This document shows positions 38,438 through 47,259 of a stretch of DNA of 64,000 nt, one piece after another. Source of the DNA: Candidatus Pseudomonas phytovorans. Lineage in GTDB: Bacteria; Pseudomonadota; Gammaproteobacteria; Pseudomonadales; Pseudomonadaceae. The DNA lies in NCBI GenBank assembly GCA_029202525.1, contig CP119325.1, positions 1,400,001 to 1,464,000 of the forward strand, read 5' to 3'. The notes beneath the pieces are model-generated. The model did no database searches. It was not told the origin of the DNA and saw only the letters and a program-made list of their open reading frames with translations. Position numbers and translations under genes: made by a program. Every line of letters starts with the position of its first letter. The first letter of the stretch is position 1.

Positions 38438-39729
38438 GCGTTGAACCAGCCCAGCTTGATGACGAACAGGATGGAAAGGATCACCAGGGCCGGATTCAGG
38501 TCGCGGTGGCGGCCAGAGATCAGCTTGACGGCGGTCCAGGAAATGAAGCCGAAGGCGATACCGTTGGCGATCGAGTAGGTCAGCGGCATGGCCAGGGCGG
38601 TCACCACCACCGGCGCGGCTTCGGTGACATCATCCCAGTTTATTTCTGCCAGGCCCGAAGCCATCAGCACAGCGACGAACAGCAGCGCCGGAGCGGTGGC
38701 GAATGCCGGCACGCTACCGGCCAGCGGGGCGAAGAACAACGCCAGCAGGAACAATACGGCAACCACGATGGCGGTCAGGCCGGTGCGGCCACCGGCGCTC
38801 ACGCCCGCAGCGGATTCGATGTAGCTGGTGGTGGTCGAAGTACCCAGCAGGGAACCGGCCATGGCGGCGGTGCTGTCGGCGATCAGGGCGCGGCCCATCT
38901 TCGGCATGTGGCCGTCCTTGCCCATCAGGCCGGCGCGTTTGGCCACGCCGATCAGGGTACCGGAGTTGTCGAACAGGTCGACGAACAGGAAGGCGAAGAT
39001 CACGCTGACCAGGCCCACGTCCAGCGCGCCGGCGATGTCCAGTTGCAGGAAGGTCGGTGCCAGCGACGGCGGCATGGAGACAACGCCGGCGAACGGCGTC
39101 ACGCCCATCACGATCGAGGCGATGGTCACCGCCAGAATACCGATCAGCACGGCGCCGCGCACTTTCAGCGACTCAAGGCCGACGATCAGGAAGAAGCCCA
39201 GCGTGGCGAGGATCGGTGCCGGCTGCTTGAGGTCGCCAAGACCCACCAGGGTGGCCGGGTTATCGACGACGATGCCGGCGTTATGCAGGGCGATCAATGC
39301 CAGGAACAGGCCGATACCGGCGGCAATCGCCGAGCGCAGCGGCAGCGGGATGCTGTTCACGATCCACTCGCGGATACGGAAGATCGACAGCAGGAAGAAC
39401 ATCACCGCCGACAGGAACACCGCGCCCAGCGCCACCTGCCAGGTGTGGCCCATGTGCAGCACTACGGTGTAGGTGAAGAATGCGTTCAGGCCCATGCCCG
39501 GCGCCAGGGCGATCGGGTAGTTGGCGATCAGGCCCATGGTGGTGGAGCCGATGGCCGCTGCCAGGCAGGTGGCGACGAAGATCGCGCCCTTGTCCATGCC
39601 GGTCTCGCCGAGGATGCTCGGGTTGACGAACAGGATATAGGCCATGGCCAGGAAGGTGGTGACGCCCGCAAGAATCTCGGTGCGCACGTTGGTGTTGTGT
39701 GCTCTTAGTTGAAACAGCCTTTCCAGCAT
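38434..39729 (-). CDS. Purine permease (NCS2, adenine/guanine/hypoxanthine type)
   Basis: A 431-residue inner-membrane transporter of the AzgA-like branch of NCS2 with about 12-14 membrane segments. Diagnostic stretches are TNVRTEILAGVTTFLAMAYI at the start, GLNAFFTYTVVL, FLFVDLFDNSGTLIGVAKRAG and SAAGVSAGGRTGLTA. E. coli relatives carry adenine, guanine or hypoxanthine with protons. ATG 39729 (MLERLFQLRAHNTNVRTE) is preferred over the upstream in-frame codon. It is the first gene of an operon with trmA. Confidence 0.88.
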   Translation of the reverse strand: MLERLFQLRAHNTNVRTEILAGVTTFLAMAYILFVNPSILGETGMDKGAIFVATCLAAAIGSTTMGLIANYPIALAPGMGLNAFFTYTVVLHMGHTWQVALGAVFLSAVMFFLLSIFRIREWIVNSIPLPLRSAIAAGIGLFLALIALHNAGIVVDNPATLVGLGDLKQPAPILATLGFFLIVGLESLKVRGAVLIGILAVTIASIVMGVTPFAGVVSMPPSLAPTFLQLDIAGALDVGLVSVIFAFLFVDLFDNSGTLIGVAKRAGLMGKDGHMPKMGRALIADSTAAMAGSLLGTSTTTSYIESAAGVSAGGRTGLTAIVVAVLFLLALFFAPLAGSVPAFATAPALLFVAVLMASGLAEINWDDVTEAAPVVVTALAMPLTYSIANGIAFGFISWTAVKLISGRHRDLNPALVILSILFVIKLGWFNA

Positions 39730-39896
39730 GCCCGCTCCCCAAGGCGCCCCCGGCGCCATGATTGTATCGACCCCATCAGCAAAGCACAGACCGTACCGGT
39801 TGCCGTGGTTTTGTGTGGGGAGGAAAAAAGCCGCGCATCATACCAGCATGCTTGGCAGGGGCCTATGGCCGTTGGGGAATGGGCTCTCTCTGCAGC

Positions 39897-40005
39897 CTGT
39901 ACTGGCCTCTTCGCGGGCACGCCCGCTCCCACAGGTACAGCGCAGGGTCTGGATGTGGCGCGGTCCCTGTGGGAGCGGGCGTGCCCGCGAAAGGGCCGGT
40001 ACAGG
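39897..40005. repeat. Inverted pair of REP elements (CGCGGGCACGCCCGC type)
   Basis: The left copy runs from CCTGTACTGGCCTCTTCGCG to CCCGCTCCCACAGG. The right copy runs from CCTGTGGGAGCGGGCGTGCC to GGCCGGTACAGG, so the outer ends match as CCTGTACTGGCC/GGCCGGTACAGG. It lies between the MFS gene end and the 5' region of the purine permease. Confidence 0.88.
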
Positions 40006-40012
40006 CTATCCC

Positions 40013-41233
40013 TCAACCATTGTGCAACCGGTCCCGCTTGGCCAGTGTCGGGAACATTTTTATCCACACTCCGGTCACCACCAGTGTGCCCACACCGCCC
40101 ATTACCACCGCCGGCACTGTGCCAAACCAGTGCGCAGTCACCCCCGATTCGAACTCGCCGAGCTGGTTCGAGGCACCGATGAACAAGCCATTCACCGCAC
40201 TGACCCGCCCGCGCATCTCGTCTGGCGTCTCCAACTGCACGAATGAACTGCGCATGACCATGCTGATCATGTCCGCCGCGCCCAGCACCACCAGCACCGC
40301 CAACGAGAACCAGAACGAGGTCGACAGGCCGAAGGCGATGGTTGCCACGCCGAATACCCCCACTGCGGTGAACATGGTTCGCCCCACCTTGCGTTCGAGC
40401 GGGAAGCGCGCCAGCCACAGCGACATCAGCAACGCGCCCACCGCAGGTGCCGAACGCAGTAGGCCCAGGCCCATCGGGCCGGTGAGCAGGATGTCCTTGG
40501 CGAACACCGGCAGCAAGGCGGTGGCTCCGCCCAACAGCACGGCGAACAGGTCCAGCGAGATTGCACCGAGGATGTCGGGTCGGCTGCGGATGAAGCGGAT
40601 GCCCGCCAGCAGCGATTCGATGCTGGCGCGCCCACGTTGCGCTACTTGCTGGCGGGCATCGAGGCTCAACGTCAGCACGCAGGCGATGGCATACAGCGCC
40701 ACCGTTGGGCCATACACCCAAGTGCTGCCGAAGGCATACAGGAACCCGCCCACTGCCGGCGCGACAATGGTCGCCGACTGCGTGGCCGACGCCGACGCTG
40801 CCACTGCGCGGGGGAACAGCCCAGGCGGCACGACGTTGGGCAGCAACGCCTGGGTCGCAGGCATCTCGAACGAACGCGTGGCCCCGAGCAGGAAGGCAAG
40901 GGCAAAAATCAGCTCGCGGGTGACGTGGTCGGTGGCGCTGCCCACTGCCAGCGCCAGGGCAATCAACCCTTGCAGGCTCTGGCACAGGGCCGCGACCTTG
41001 CGCCGGTCATAGCGGTCGGCCACATGCCCGGTGTGCAGCATGAACAGCACACGCGGGGCGAACTCGACCAGGCCGACCAGGCCCAGGTCCAGCACATTGC
41101 CGGTCAACTGATAGAGGTGCCAGCCAATGGCCACGGTGAGCATCTGAAAGCCGCTGGCGGTGAATACACGGGCCAGCCAGAAGGCCAGGAAGGGGCGGTG
41201 GTGACGCAACAACTGCGGTGCGGAATCGGACAT
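40013..41233 (-). CDS. Major facilitator exporter (EntS/MFS_3-like)
   Basis: A 406-residue transporter with about twelve membrane segments of the MFS_3 type, to which enterobactin exporter EntS belongs. The MFS motif between segments 2 and 3 reads GHVADRYDRRKVAAL, and SFEMPATQALLPNVVP is typical of this branch. The ATG at 41233 (MSDSAPQLLRHHRPF) is preferred, as the longer start adds a polar unrelated tail. No siderophore genes are nearby, so the substrate is unknown. It is divergent from cioA with a 345-base gap. Confidence 0.82.
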   Translation of the reverse strand: MSDSAPQLLRHHRPFLAFWLARVFTASGFQMLTVAIGWHLYQLTGNVLDLGLVGLVEFAPRVLFMLHTGHVADRYDRRKVAALCQSLQGLIALALAVGSATDHVTRELIFALAFLLGATRSFEMPATQALLPNVVPPGLFPRAVAASASATQSATIVAPAVGGFLYAFGSTWVYGPTVALYAIACVLTLSLDARQQVAQRGRASIESLLAGIRFIRSRPDILGAISLDLFAVLLGGATALLPVFAKDILLTGPMGLGLLRSAPAVGALLMSLWLARFPLERKVGRTMFTAVGVFGVATIAFGLSTSFWFSLAVLVVLGAADMISMVMRSSFVQLETPDEMRGRVSAVNGLFIGASNQLGEFESGVTAHWFGTVPAVVMGGVGTLVVTGVWIKMFPTLAKRDRLHNG

Positions 41234-41418
41234 CGGAAACCAGGGGCCTCGGCGCAGTAGAGGGGGCGCGCAGCGTATCATCTGTTTGTAACAAACGGTT
41301 ACTGTTTGCCCGAATCGGCACTTTTTCACGCGTTATGAAAGAGGGTGGGGCAACCGGTCACGCGGCAATCAACCACACGGTCAGCCGGTGTATTCGGGAC
41401 TATGCTTCCTAGCAATCG

Positions 41419-41432
41419 TTGATCTGGATCAA
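41419..41432. promoter_or_regulatory. ANR/FNR box upstream of cioAB
   Basis: TTGATCTGGATCAA is a perfect match to the ANR/FNR consensus TTGAT-N4-ATCAA. It lies 146 bases before the cioA start, in the 345-base gap between the MFS gene and cioA; I see no gene in that gap. A TATGCT -10-like hexamer lies 12 bases to its left, so bound ANR could block transcription, in line with reported ANR repression of cio in pseudomonads. Confidence 0.8.
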
Positions 41433-41578
41433 TCGTTCCAGATTCAACGAATTGGCCCTCCGGGCCGGAATCCCTGCGATCGAACAGAACAATTCCAACG
41501 CGCCGTACTCGACCCAGTGGGGGCAGTGGGCGACTGGGTCACGAGCCCGGACGCCGGATTATCTGAAGAGGAAGCACC

Positions 41579-43015
41579 ATGTTCGGAATAGAGGCCTTAG
41601 AGCTCGCCCGAATGCAGTTTGCCTTTACCGTGTCGTTCCACATCCTGTTCCCGGCCATCACCATTGGCCTGGCCAGCTACCTGGCAGTCCTCGAAGGCCT
41701 CTGGCTGCGGACCCACCAGCAGGTCTACCGTGACCTCTATCACTTCTGGTCAAAGATCTTTGCCGTCAACTTCGGCATGGGCGTGGTCTCCGGCCTGGTC
41801 ATGGCCTACCAGTTCGGTACCAACTGGAGCCGCTTCTCCGAGTTCGCTGGCGCCGTGACCGGGCCGTTGCTCACCTACGAGGTACTGACCGCCTTCTTCC
41901 TCGAGGCCGGTTTCCTCGGCGTCATGCTGTTTGGCTGGAACCGCGTGGGCCGCGGCCTGCATTTTTTCTCCACGTGTATGGTGGCACTCGGCACGCTGGT
42001 TTCCACGTTCTGGATCCTCGCCTCCAACAGCTGGATGCAAACCCCCCAAGGCCACGAGATCATTGATGGCCGGGTGGTGCCGGTGGATTGGCTAGCAGTG
42101 ATCTTCAACCCCTCGTTCCCCTACCGGCTGATGCACATGGCCACCGCCGCGTTCGTCTCCACGGCGTTCTTCGTCGGTGCCTCGGCGGCCTGGCACCTGC
42201 TGCGCGGGCGTGACAACCCGGCGGTACGCAAGATGCTGTCGATGGCCATGTGGATGGCGTTGATCGTTGCCCCGATCCAGGCCGTGATTGGCGACTTCCA
42301 TGGCATCAATACGCTCAAGCACCAACCGGTAAAAATTGCCGCGATCGAAGGCCACTGGGAAAACGTGCCAGGCGAGCCGACACCGCTGATCCTGTTCGGC
42401 ATCCCCGACATGAAGGCTGAAACCACCCACTTCAAGCTGGAGATCCCGGCGCTCGGCAGCCTGATCCTGACCCATAGCCTGGACAAGCAGGTGCCGGCGA
42501 TGAAGGAGTTCCCGCCTGAAGACCGGCCAAATTCGACCATCGTCTTCTGGTCGTTCCGGGTCATGGTCGGGCTGGGCATGCTGATGATCTTCGTCGGCCT
42601 ATGGAGCCTTTGGCTGCGTAAGCGCGGCACCCTCTACACCTCACGCCCCTTCCTGTACGTGGCACTGTGGATGGGCCCATCCGGGCTGGTCGCGCTGCTG
42701 GCGGGCTGGTTCACCACCGAAATCGGTCGCCAGCCTTGGGTGGTGTACGGCCTGATGCGCACCGCGGAAGGTGTGTCCAACCACAGCTACGCCCAGCTCG
42801 GTTTCACCCTGGTGGCCTTTGTGGTTGTGTACTTTGCCCTGTTCGGCACTGGCCTTGGCTACATGATGCGCCTGGTGCGCAAAGGCCCGCAGACCGGTGA
42901 GGGCGACGAGGCCAACCCTGGTGGCCCTGGCACTACACGCACGCCGGCGCGGCCGCTGTCCGCCGCCGATGATGGCCATGAGGCCAAGTCCGTCAGCCTG
43001 ACCAAGGGGAACTGA
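41579..43015 (+). CDS. cioA: Cyanide-insensitive quinol oxidase subunit I (bd-type)
   Basis: CioA holds the hemes and quinol site of the bd-type oxidase that passes electrons from ubiquinol to oxygen and resists cyanide. The 478-residue protein starts MFGIEALELARMQFAFTVSF, with the heme-ligand histidine in SFHILFPAIT. It has GWNRVGRGLHFFSTCMVALG and the short Q-loop typical of CIO rather than E. coli CydA. About nine membrane segments are seen. It is followed 3 bases later by cioB and then a small subunit gene, and it is probably regulated by ANR. Confidence 0.95.
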   Translation: MFGIEALELARMQFAFTVSFHILFPAITIGLASYLAVLEGLWLRTHQQVYRDLYHFWSKIFAVNFGMGVVSGLVMAYQFGTNWSRFSEFAGAVTGPLLTYEVLTAFFLEAGFLGVMLFGWNRVGRGLHFFSTCMVALGTLVSTFWILASNSWMQTPQGHEIIDGRVVPVDWLAVIFNPSFPYRLMHMATAAFVSTAFFVGASAAWHLLRGRDNPAVRKMLSMAMWMALIVAPIQAVIGDFHGINTLKHQPVKIAAIEGHWENVPGEPTPLILFGIPDMKAETTHFKLEIPALGSLILTHSLDKQVPAMKEFPPEDRPNSTIVFWSFRVMVGLGMLMIFVGLWSLWLRKRGTLYTSRPFLYVALWMGPSGLVALLAGWFTTEIGRQPWVVYGLMRTAEGVSNHSYAQLGFTLVAFVVVYFALFGTGLGYMMRLVRKGPQTGEGDEANPGGPGTTRTPARPLSAADDGHEAKSVSLTKGN

Positions 43016-43018
43016 GCC

Positions 43019-44026
43019 ATGGGTATCGACCTTCCGCTGATCTGGGCCGTGATCATCATCTTCGGCGTCATGATGTACGTGGTGATGGACGGTTTCGACC
43101 TGGGGATCGGCATGCTCTTCCCGTTCGTCAAGGACGAGCATGACCGCGATGTGATGATGAACACCGTCGCCCCTGTGTGGGACGGCAACGAAACCTGGCT
43201 GGTGCTGGGCGGTGCAGGGCTGTTCGGGGCGTTCCCGATGGCCTATGCGGTGGTGCTGGAGGCACTCTACCTGCCGCTGATGCTGATGCTGATCGGCCTG
43301 ATCTTCCGCGGTGTGGCCTTCGAGTTCCGCTTCAAGGCCACCACCGAAAAGCGGCATATCTGGAACAAGGCGTTCATCTGGGGCTCGCTGATCGCCACCT
43401 TCTTCCAGGGCGTGGCGCTGGGCGCTTTCCTGGAGGGCTTCAAGGTGGTCGACCGGCATTTTGCCGGTGGCACCCTCGACTGGCTGACCCCGTTCAGCCT
43501 GTTCTGTGGTCTGGGGCTGATCGTGGCCTACACCCTGCTGGGGTGCACCTGGCTGATCATGAAGACCGAAGGGCCGCTGCAAAAGAAGATGCACGACATG
43601 GCCCGGCCACTGGCGCTGGTACTGCTGGTAGTGATCGGTATTGTCAGCCTGTGGACACCCATCGCTTATCCACAGATTGCCGACCGCTGGTTCAGCATGC
43701 CTAACCTGATCTGGTTCATGCCGGTGCCGTTGCTGGTACTGGTGACGTTCTACGGGTTGCTCAAGGCGGTGGCGCGCAATGCGCACTACACGCCGTTCCT
43801 GCTCACCCTGGTGCTGATCTTTTTGGGTTACAGCGGCCTGGGCATCAGCCTGTGGCCGAACATCATCCCGCCGTCGATTTCGATCTGGGATGCTGCAGCA
43901 CCACCGCAAAGTCAGGGCTTCATGTTGGTGGGCACACTGTTCATCCTGCCGTTCATCCTCATGTACACCTTCTGGAGCTACTACGTGTTCCGCGGCAAGG
44001 TGACCCATGAAGACGGCTATCACTAG
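43019..44026 (+). CDS. cioB: Cyanide-insensitive quinol oxidase subunit II
   Basis: The second core subunit of the bd-type oxidase, stabilising the heme subunit. The 335-residue protein opens with GIDLPLIWAVIIIFGVMMYV and GFDLGIGMLFP, and has VWDGNETWLVLGGAGLFGAF, the hallmark of CydB/CioB. About eight membrane segments. It starts 3 bases after the cioA stop, and its end is followed by AGGAGG and a 51-codon gene. Confidence 0.95.
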   Translation: MGIDLPLIWAVIIIFGVMMYVVMDGFDLGIGMLFPFVKDEHDRDVMMNTVAPVWDGNETWLVLGGAGLFGAFPMAYAVVLEALYLPLMLMLIGLIFRGVAFEFRFKATTEKRHIWNKAFIWGSLIATFFQGVALGAFLEGFKVVDRHFAGGTLDWLTPFSLFCGLGLIVAYTLLGCTWLIMKTEGPLQKKMHDMARPLALVLLVVIGIVSLWTPIAYPQIADRWFSMPNLIWFMPVPLLVLVTFYGLLKAVARNAHYTPFLLTLVLIFLGYSGLGISLWPNIIPPSISIWDAAAPPQSQGFMLVGTLFILPFILMYTFWSYYVFRGKVTHEDGYH

Positions 44027-44035
44027 GAGGGCCGC

Positions 44036-44191
44036 ATGATGACCGGCAAACATGGCTTTGAAGAGAAGAAACCGCTGTGGCAGCGACTGGGTTGGCTGTT
44101 GCTGATCTGGGCGATGAGTGTTGCGGCCCTGGGTGTTGCGGCTTGGGTGATGCGGCTGTTCATGGGGGCTGCGGGCCTGACCACACATTAA
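44036..44191 (+). CDS. Small CydX-like oxidase subunit (DUF2474 type)
   Basis: A 51-residue protein beginning MMTGKHGFEEKKPLWQRL, followed by one membrane helix (WLLLIWAMSVAALGVAAWVM). It has a strong ribosome site AGGAGG that overlaps the cioB stop. Pattern and place match the DUF2474 family found after cioAB, a counterpart of CydX that stabilises bd oxidases. A second ATG follows the first directly, so the protein may be 50 residues. Confidence 0.85.
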   Translation: MMTGKHGFEEKKPLWQRLGWLLLIWAMSVAALGVAAWVMRLFMGAAGLTTH

Positions 44192-44202
44192 GCTAAGCCT
44201 GC

Positions 44203-44306
44203 TCTGGCCCTATCGCCGGCAAGCCAGCTCCCACAAGTACAGCACAGCCTTCAGGATTGTGATTAACCTGTGGGAGCTGGCTTGCCGGCGATAGGGCCGG
44301 TACAGG
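44203..44306. repeat. Inverted pair of REP elements (CCGGCAAGCCAGC type)
   Basis: The left half reads GGCCCTATCGCCGGCAAGCC then AGCTCCCACAAG. The right half is CCTGTGGGAGCTGGCTTGCC then GGCGATAGGGCC. It occupies the space between the converging cio operon and rlmG, where it can serve both as a transcript end. Confidence 0.88.
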
Positions 44307-44307
44307 T

Positions 44308-45432
44308 TTACTTGCGGGCTTTCAGGATAACGAACTTGGGCGTAGCCGCCACTTGCTCAACCCCGCGGAACAACCGCGCCAGCTTGCTGTGATAGCCCAG
44401 GTGGCGGTTGCCCACGATATACAGCGCCCCGCCCACCACCAGCGCCTCACGCGCCTGTTGGAACATGCGCCAGGCGAGAAAATCACCTACCACCTGCTGC
44501 TGGTGGAACGGTGGGTTGCACAGCACCACGTCCAGCGACTGCTTCTCCACCCCCGCCAGCCCATCGGCTGCGATGAAGGTTGCCGGGCGCTCGCCCAGCG
44601 CGGCTTGCCAGTTTTCCTGCGCCGATTGCACCGCCATGTACGATTCGTCGACCAGCGTGTACTGGGCATCCGGGTTGGCCAGGGCGCTGGCAACTGCAAG
44701 CACGCCGTTGCCACAACCCAGGTCCGCGACCCGGGCGTTGCCCAGGCCGCGTGGCAAATGCGGCAGGAATGCACGGGTGCCGATATCCAGTGCTTCACGG
44801 CAGAACACGTTGGCGTGGTTGACCAGTTCCAGTGCCGGGGCGTCGAGGCGGTAACGGGTAGGGTAGGGCGAGCGGGCAACCGGCCGTTCGGCCAGTGTGG
44901 CCGTCAGCAGGCGGGCCTTTTTCTGCGCCAGCGAGGCCTGCACCGGGCCGATGTATTTTTCCATCAGGTCGCCGGCTGCGTGTGGCAAATGCTTGATCAT
45001 CGCCCCGGCAATCACCTGAGCACCGGGCGCCAGGTGACCCTGCAGGCGGATCAGCTGCTCTTCAAGCAGGGCCAGGGTCTTGGGCACGCGCACCAGCACC
45101 CGGTCGAACGGGCCTTGCCAGTGTTCGCTCGCCGGTACGAAGGGCACGCTGTCGAACGGCAAACCGTTGCGCGCAAGGTTCTTTTCCAGGGCCAGATGCG
45201 CCAGGTGCGAATCGCCGCTGCTGACCACCTGCAGCCGGCCTGCCAGGCTGGCGGCCAGGGCACCGAAGCTGTCATTGAGCACCAGCACCCGGCAGTTGGC
45301 GTCGGGTGCCTGTTCGTGTAGCTGCGCAAGCAGGTACTCGTCGGCGGCATCGAAAGCCTGCAGCGGGTCGTTGGCCTGTTCCGGCTGGCGGATCAGGTCG
45401 AGTTCGGCGAAGGAGGTGGTCAACAGGGGCAT
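44308..45432 (-). CDS. rlmG: 23S rRNA (guanine-1835-N2)-methyltransferase
   Basis: RlmG methylates G1835 of 23S rRNA with SAM. The 374-residue protein has two methyltransferase-like halves; the C-terminal one is catalytic with VADLGCGNGVLAVASALANP and the NPPF motif in VVLCNPPFHQQQ. RsmC (G1207 of 16S) has a similar build but is usually shorter, so RlmG is the better call. It stands alone, ending in a REP pair. Confidence 0.88.
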   Translation of the reverse strand: MPLLTTSFAELDLIRQPEQANDPLQAFDAADEYLLAQLHEQAPDANCRVLVLNDSFGALAASLAGRLQVVSSGDSHLAHLALEKNLARNGLPFDSVPFVPASEHWQGPFDRVLVRVPKTLALLEEQLIRLQGHLAPGAQVIAGAMIKHLPHAAGDLMEKYIGPVQASLAQKKARLLTATLAERPVARSPYPTRYRLDAPALELVNHANVFCREALDIGTRAFLPHLPRGLGNARVADLGCGNGVLAVASALANPDAQYTLVDESYMAVQSAQENWQAALGERPATFIAADGLAGVEKQSLDVVLCNPPFHQQQVVGDFLAWRMFQQAREALVVGGALYIVGNRHLGYHSKLARLFRGVEQVAATPKFVILKARK

Positions 45433-45528
45433 GGCGTCTGGCTCGGGTATGAAACAGCCCGTTGCGGTTCGCCCCGGGCTTTGCCGGGCAATTCTACAGG
45501 GCTTTGCCCAAGGTCGCAGGTTTGAAGG

Positions 45529-46236
45529 TCAGATCCAGCCACGCAGGGCCGCGATGGCGATGGCGCCGGCCTTGTTGGCGGCGTTGGTCTTGGTGATTAC
45601 GCTGCGAATGTGGAAGTTCACCGTGCTCTGCGACAGCGACAGGATGCAAGCCACGTCGGCTGCGGTCTTGCCGGCGGCCGACCATTTCAGCACTTCCAGT
45701 TCACGCTCGCTCATTTTAGGTTGCGGCGGGCACAGTGCGTTCAGGTGGTGTTCGCCGAGAACCGCATGCAGGGTATGGCACAACCACTGAACGCTGCCGG
45801 CCTTGTCATAAAGCTCGACGATGTCGATTTTCTCGGCTGGCCTGGCCACGCTGATCTGGCTTTCGTTGTGCTGCAGGTCGTGCAGCGATTGCGTCCAGCC
45901 ATGACGCAAGCCGTGCTGGCAGGCCGCTTCACGAAACTGCGGGGCTTCACGATACAGTTCGTCGGTCCACAGCACCGGCATGGTCGAGCTGTGGCTGACG
46001 TTGGCAGCCGGGTCCTGCTTGTAGAACTCATCGCGCTGGTAGCGCTCGATCCACTCATCCGGGTAGTTGCTGTAGAGGTACACCCTGGGTGTCTGGGTGG
46101 CGATCTGGATGCGTAGTTTCAGCCCTAGGTAATCCATGCCCAGATCTTGTGCCAGATGTACCGCGATGTCGAACAGCTTCCGTGGGCTGCGCTCGTCGAC
46201 GAACGCCTGAAGATGTTCGGGATTCCAGTGAAGCAT
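45529..46236 (-). CDS. ppoR: LuxR-family quorum-sensing regulator, PpoR-like solo
   Basis: A 235-residue LuxR-type protein with an N-terminal acyl-homoserine-lactone binding domain and a C-terminal GerE-type helix-turn-helix. The conserved ligand-pocket residues are present: Trp in DEWIERY, Tyr in the same block, Asp-Pro in YKQDPAANVS, Trp in VLWTDEL and the Gly in RHGWT. The DNA-binding half shows MSERELEVLKWSAAGKT and STVNFHIRSV. No luxI synthase is in the window. P. putida is known to carry an unpaired LuxR, PpoR, responding to 3-oxo-C6-HSL. AGGAG lies 8 bases before ATG 46236. Confidence 0.88.
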   Translation of the reverse strand: MLHWNPEHLQAFVDERSPRKLFDIAVHLAQDLGMDYLGLKLRIQIATQTPRVYLYSNYPDEWIERYQRDEFYKQDPAANVSHSSTMPVLWTDELYREAPQFREAACQHGLRHGWTQSLHDLQHNESQISVARPAEKIDIVELYDKAGSVQWLCHTLHAVLGEHHLNALCPPQPKMSERELEVLKWSAAGKTAADVACILSLSQSTVNFHIRSVITKTNAANKAGAIAIAALRGWI

Positions 46237-46449
46237 CTGAAACACTCCTGGTGGCGACGGATCCAATCCATTTGGGTACCGGGATCATTGTAGGAAAAGA
46301 CCTACCATGGCGTTGGGATTTTTTTGTTATAGCGATCAGGTTTTTCTGCAACTTCGGCACGATCGCCCTTGATGAGGCCCTACAAAGCAGTGGTTTTTAT
46401 CCGGGCCACTTTGCGCGACACTGTGCGCACGTCAAACCTGGAGCCCGAT

Positions 46450-47226
46450 ATGACCGCTAGCGCCGAAAAGTTCACCCGCCAGACCCTGCTCGATGTTCAG
46501 CCGCTCACGCCGAACCTCTTCAGCCTGCGGGTTACGCGCGATGCAGGGTTCCGCTTCCGTTCCGGCCAGTTCGCCCGCCTTGGCGTGAGCAAGGCCGATG
46601 GCAGCGTGGTGTGGCGCGCCTATTCCATGGTCAGCGCACCGCATGACGAGCACCTCGATTTCTTCTCCATCGTGGTGCCAGGGGGGGAGTTCACCAGTGA
46701 GCTCAGCCGGCTGGGGGCGGGGGATACCTTGCTGATCGACCGCCAGGCCTTCGGTTTCCTTACCCTTGACCGCTTCGTAGGTGGGCGCGACCTGTGGCTG
46801 CTGGCGACCGGCACCGGTATTGCGCCGTTCATGTCGATCCTGCAGGACTTCGAGGCTTGGGAGCGTTTTGAAAGTATCAAGCTGGTGTATTCGGTGCGTG
46901 AAGCGAAAGAGCTGGCCTACATGGATGAAATCGCCGGGCTGGAGCAGCGCGATTACCTGGCTGAGTACGCCGGTAAATTGCAGTTCATTCCGGTGGTGAC
47001 CCGCGAGCAGCACCCGGGTGCGTTGAACCAGCGTATTACCACGCTGATCGAGAATGGCGAGCTGGAGAAAGCTGCCGGGCTGGAACTGTCGCCGGAGCAT
47101 TCACGGGTGATGCTGTGCGGCAACCCGGAGATGATCGACGAGACGCGCAAGGTGCTGAAAGCACGCGATCTGCAGCTGAGCCTGAGCAAGCGACCAGGGC
47201 AGGTTGCTGTGGAAAACTACTGGTAA
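46450..47226 (+). CDS. fpr: Ferredoxin/flavodoxin-NADP reductase
   Basis: It moves electrons between NADPH and ferredoxin or flavodoxin through FAD. The 258-residue protein has the FAD motif RAYSMVSAP, the NADP motif LLATGTGIAPFMSIL, and ends with VENYW, typical of the bacterial Fpr subclass. The ATG at 46450 is used; earlier in-frame starts reach into the ppoR promoter region and add an unrelated segment. It is divergent from ppoR and convergent with mscL. Confidence 0.92.
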   Translation: MTASAEKFTRQTLLDVQPLTPNLFSLRVTRDAGFRFRSGQFARLGVSKADGSVVWRAYSMVSAPHDEHLDFFSIVVPGGEFTSELSRLGAGDTLLIDRQAFGFLTLDRFVGGRDLWLLATGTGIAPFMSILQDFEAWERFESIKLVYSVREAKELAYMDEIAGLEQRDYLAEYAGKLQFIPVVTREQHPGALNQRITTLIENGELEKAAGLELSPEHSRVMLCGNPEMIDETRKVLKARDLQLSLSKRPGQVAVENYW

Positions 47227-47233
47227 GACCATT

Positions 47234-47252
47234 GGGGCTGCAAAGCAGCCCC
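47234..47252. terminator. Shared hairpin between fpr and mscL ends
   Basis: GGGGCTGC-AAA-GCAGCCCC is a perfect eight-base stem placed between two converging stops (fpr at 47226, mscL at 47260). There is no T-run on either side, so it is at best a weak bidirectional terminator or mRNA end-protecting hairpin. Confidence 0.45.
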
Positions 47253-47259
47253 GGCAATC

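Noticed and set aside
38356..39708. A 450-codon open frame antisense to the purine permease
   Set aside because: Shadow frame with strongly biased His/Gln/Gly/Arg composition.
42641..44188. A 515-codon open frame antisense to cioA-cioB
   Set aside because: It spans parts of two genuine genes on the opposite strand and has no protein-like features.
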